Origin: Liquidambar formosana
Taxonomy: Eukaryota; Streptophyta; Magnoliopsida; Saxifragales; Altingiaceae
DNA length: 64,000 nt
Direction: 5' to 3'
Assembly: GCA_039720395.1 (NCBI GenBank)
Contig: CM077828.1
Location: 15,846,264 to 15,910,263 of the forward strand
Made by a program: the position numbers and the translations under genes. Positions within the stretch are counted from its first letter, which is position 1; each line of letters begins with the position of its first letter. A model generated the notes under the pieces. It saw only the letters and a list, made by a program, of their open reading frames with translations, had not been told where the DNA came from and searched no databases. Below, in pieces: positions 61,699 through 64,000 of this stretch.

Positions 61699-64000
61699 AT
61701 GAGAGACCCATTGCCATTGTTGTTGCTGGTTGTCCTCGTGATTCAGAGTGTTGCACATGCATTGGAGGGCAGCGAGGCCGCACGGCCAGAGATGTCGAGC
61801 GTCGACACTGGTGGGCTGAGCAGAGAGAGCTTCCCGAAGGGGTTCGTGTTCGGAACGGCGACGTCTGCTTATCAAGTTGAAGGAATGGCTCACAAGGACG
61901 GCCGTGGGCCCAGCATCTGGGACGTCTTCATTCAAACTCCCGGTAATTAACACAGTTATATCCCTATTTATTTATTTATTAAGTTGTTTCCTTTTTCTTT
62001 TGTTTTTTAACTTTTGTTTTTCTGTTTTATTGTTTTCTGTTTATGTTTTTTATGTTGCTGAAAAACAGGGATTGAAGCGATGAATGCCACCGCAGATGTT
62101 TCGGTGGACCAGTATCACCGCTACAAAGTAAGTGCTTTTTGTTTTTTCCCTCTCTTTAATTTTATATTAAAAAATATTAATTACCAAAGCGTGGTTCCCA
62201 ATTCCTACTTTCAATATATGGGGACTCATTTATTTATTTATTTTTATAATATAAATATACTCCGTATATCATATTTTTGTGAAGGTGTTATACCCACGTT
62301 ATAATGGGTTGATACAGAATAATACTTTCACACATGTTATTTATGAACAGTTATGAATTTATGATTGTCATTGCACAAGATTAAAGTTATTACTTTACAA
62401 TAATAAAAAAGTTAGGATCATAAAATTCTGCCGTGCGGGAAAAGAACATGTTAGTTTGAGTCCAAAAAGAAGGTTGCCCCAATTGGACCAACCGGGACCT
62501 ACCACGTGTTTAGGATCCCTTGTTGTTATCTGGGTATATTTGTATTGTTATCCAATCCCAACTTCCTTATCATATGTTCTAACATATATGTTTATCATAG
62601 CAAAAATCAATCCAAAAATACCTAATTATGGACCAAATTAATCCCTAATGTGAACCCAATTTATTGAGGACAATACAGTCTTAGTATACATACATTGACA
62701 CTTGGTGGCTTAACCCATCAACACTACACCCAAAAAATAATCTTCTCCAGGCCAGTTTATTTCCTTGAATGATATATGAAATTTAATGTCTTCTTCTATG
62801 GTTACACAGGAAGATGTGTATATCATGGAAAAGCTAAACTTTGATGCATACCGGTTCTCAATCTCATGGTCTAGGATTTTCCCAGGTACATATTCAATAA
62901 CACTTTTTTCTTTTGTAATCTGCTGTAAAAAAGAAAATTTCATCTTTACCCCTAAAATATGTTGTAATCTTGTGTAAATCATTGGTTTTAATGTAGATGG
63001 AACTGGGAAAGTAAATTGGAAAGGAGTTGCTTACTACAATAGGTTGATTGACTACATGCTTGAAAGAGGTATGTTTTGAAGAAATTTAAATAAATAAATA
63101 AAATAAAAAACACTATATTGCGATAGTAGGTCACTAGGTCTTCATCATGTTCTATGAAACACCGATATGATTTTAGCACCATGTAATTATCTTAAATGTT
63201 TTATAGGCATTACTCCGTATGCAAATTTGTACCATTATGATTTTCCTGAAGCACTTGAGAAGAAGTACGAAGGATGGTTGAGCCGTAAAGTAGTGTGAGT
63301 ACTATGACAAGCAATGGCCTTTTTTTTCATATATTTTCGGCCATTTTATTTTTTCTGAGCAATGATCAATCTCTGTTATATATGGTTTCAGAGTATTATT
63401 TCTGATGCTTGAATTTAGAATTTAGCTTTAGTTGGACTACAATTTGATAAAGGAATAAAACTCTACAGGAAAGATTTCACCGATTATGCAGACTTTTGTT
63501 TCAAGACATTTGGAGACAGAGTGAAGAATTGGATGACATTTAATGAACCTAGAGTAGTGGCAGCTCTTGGGTATGATAACGGAATCTTTGCTCCTGGAAG
63601 GTGCTCCAAAGCATATGGAAACTGTACAGCTGGGGATTCTGCGACTGAACCTTACATTGTAGCCCATAATTTGATTTTATCTCATGCAGCTGCAGTTCAG
63701 AGATATCGTCAGAAGTATCAAGTAGGATTAACATTCATTTCCTTTTCCCAATATATTGGAAAAATTAAAGCATGTGTTCATTGACAAATGTTTGCATTTC
63801 AGGAGAAACAAAAGGGGAGGATTGGAATTCTCTTGGATTTTGTTTGGTATGAACCTCTTACGAGATCAAAGGCCGACAACTATGCGGCTCAAAGAGCAAG
63901 AGACTTTCATGTTGGATGGTAAAAGTCCTTAACATCCGCCTGTAACAAGCAAACACATTCCATTATTCAAAATATCATAGAGTTATAGTCGATTCAATTG
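61699..64000 (+). CDS. GH1 beta-glucosidase, BGLU44-like, copy 2 (partial at window end)
   Basis: Intact-looking paralogue of the pseudogene at 38494. Exons 61699-61942, 62069-62127, 62810-62885, 62997-63068, 63207-63294, 63469-63721 and 63803-63918 have the same lengths and phases as in copy 1. The window ends in intron 7, so the nucleophile motif and C-terminus are not seen. Residues 1-21 form a signal peptide, suggesting secretion. Codon 197 is AGA (63518-63520) and the acid/base motif is a normal TFNEP (Glu at 63545-63547). Sequons NAT and NCT suggest N-glycosylation. [20 protein letters not shown] and [16 protein letters not shown] are typical of plant GH1. The BGLU44-like clade (glucosidase/mannosidase) is my best guess; substrate cannot be fixed from sequence. 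Only the first 299 codons can be judged intact. Confidence 0.92.

Overview
The window is from a nuclear plant genome, most likely a eudicot. The evidence is a multi-exon GH1 beta-glucosidase gene with GT-AG introns, AT-rich intergenic DNA, nested LTR retrotransposons, L1-type LINE remnants with zf-RVT and RNase H pieces, and one end of a CACTA transposon. The species cannot be named from the sequence. Nothing bacterial, viral, organellar, tRNA, rRNA or CRISPR-like was seen.

The main architecture is a degenerate array of related blocks. Each block has an old LTR element (outer element; LTRs start TGTTG and end CAACA) followed by a flank of about 3 kb and, in two of the three blocks, a beta-glucosidase gene. 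Block 1: element A (3' part, to 9838) plus flank 9839-13355; its gene is absent. Block 2: element B (13356-33886), flank 33887-37301, LINE insertion 37548-38240, BGLU copy 1 (38494-42133), then a spacer (42134-46800). Block 3: element C (46801-58330, complete, 5-bp duplication CTCTT), flank 58331-61470, BGLU copy 2 (from 61699, running off the window end). All three elements end at the same 3' junction, so the insertion predates the block duplications.

Inside each outer element sits a solo LTR of a second family (copia-like). In B and C that LTR itself carries a very long solo LTR of a third family (Tat/Ogre-like, about 4.9 kb, containing a 162-bp tandem array). Copy B acquired three more LTRs of about 2.7-3.1 kb, one of them inserted in inverse orientation inside another. 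Copy A instead has a different 1.2-kb solo LTR. Matching TG...CA ends and 5-bp duplications allow the nest to be peeled apart layer by layer. A lacks the Tat-like LTR as a clean empty site, so B and C shared an ancestor after A split off.

The only protein-coding genes with a recognised cellular role are the two GH1 paralogues (BGLU44-like clade). Copy 1 is disabled by an in-frame TGA at codon 197, just before the acid/base catalytic motif, and that motif also carries a Thr-to-Met change. Copy 2 is open through its first seven exons and has an intact motif. A broken Myb/SANT-like gene (44318-44887) and several LINE scraps fill the spacer. No new biological system was found; the interest lies in the recoverable history of duplication, gene loss and nested insertion.
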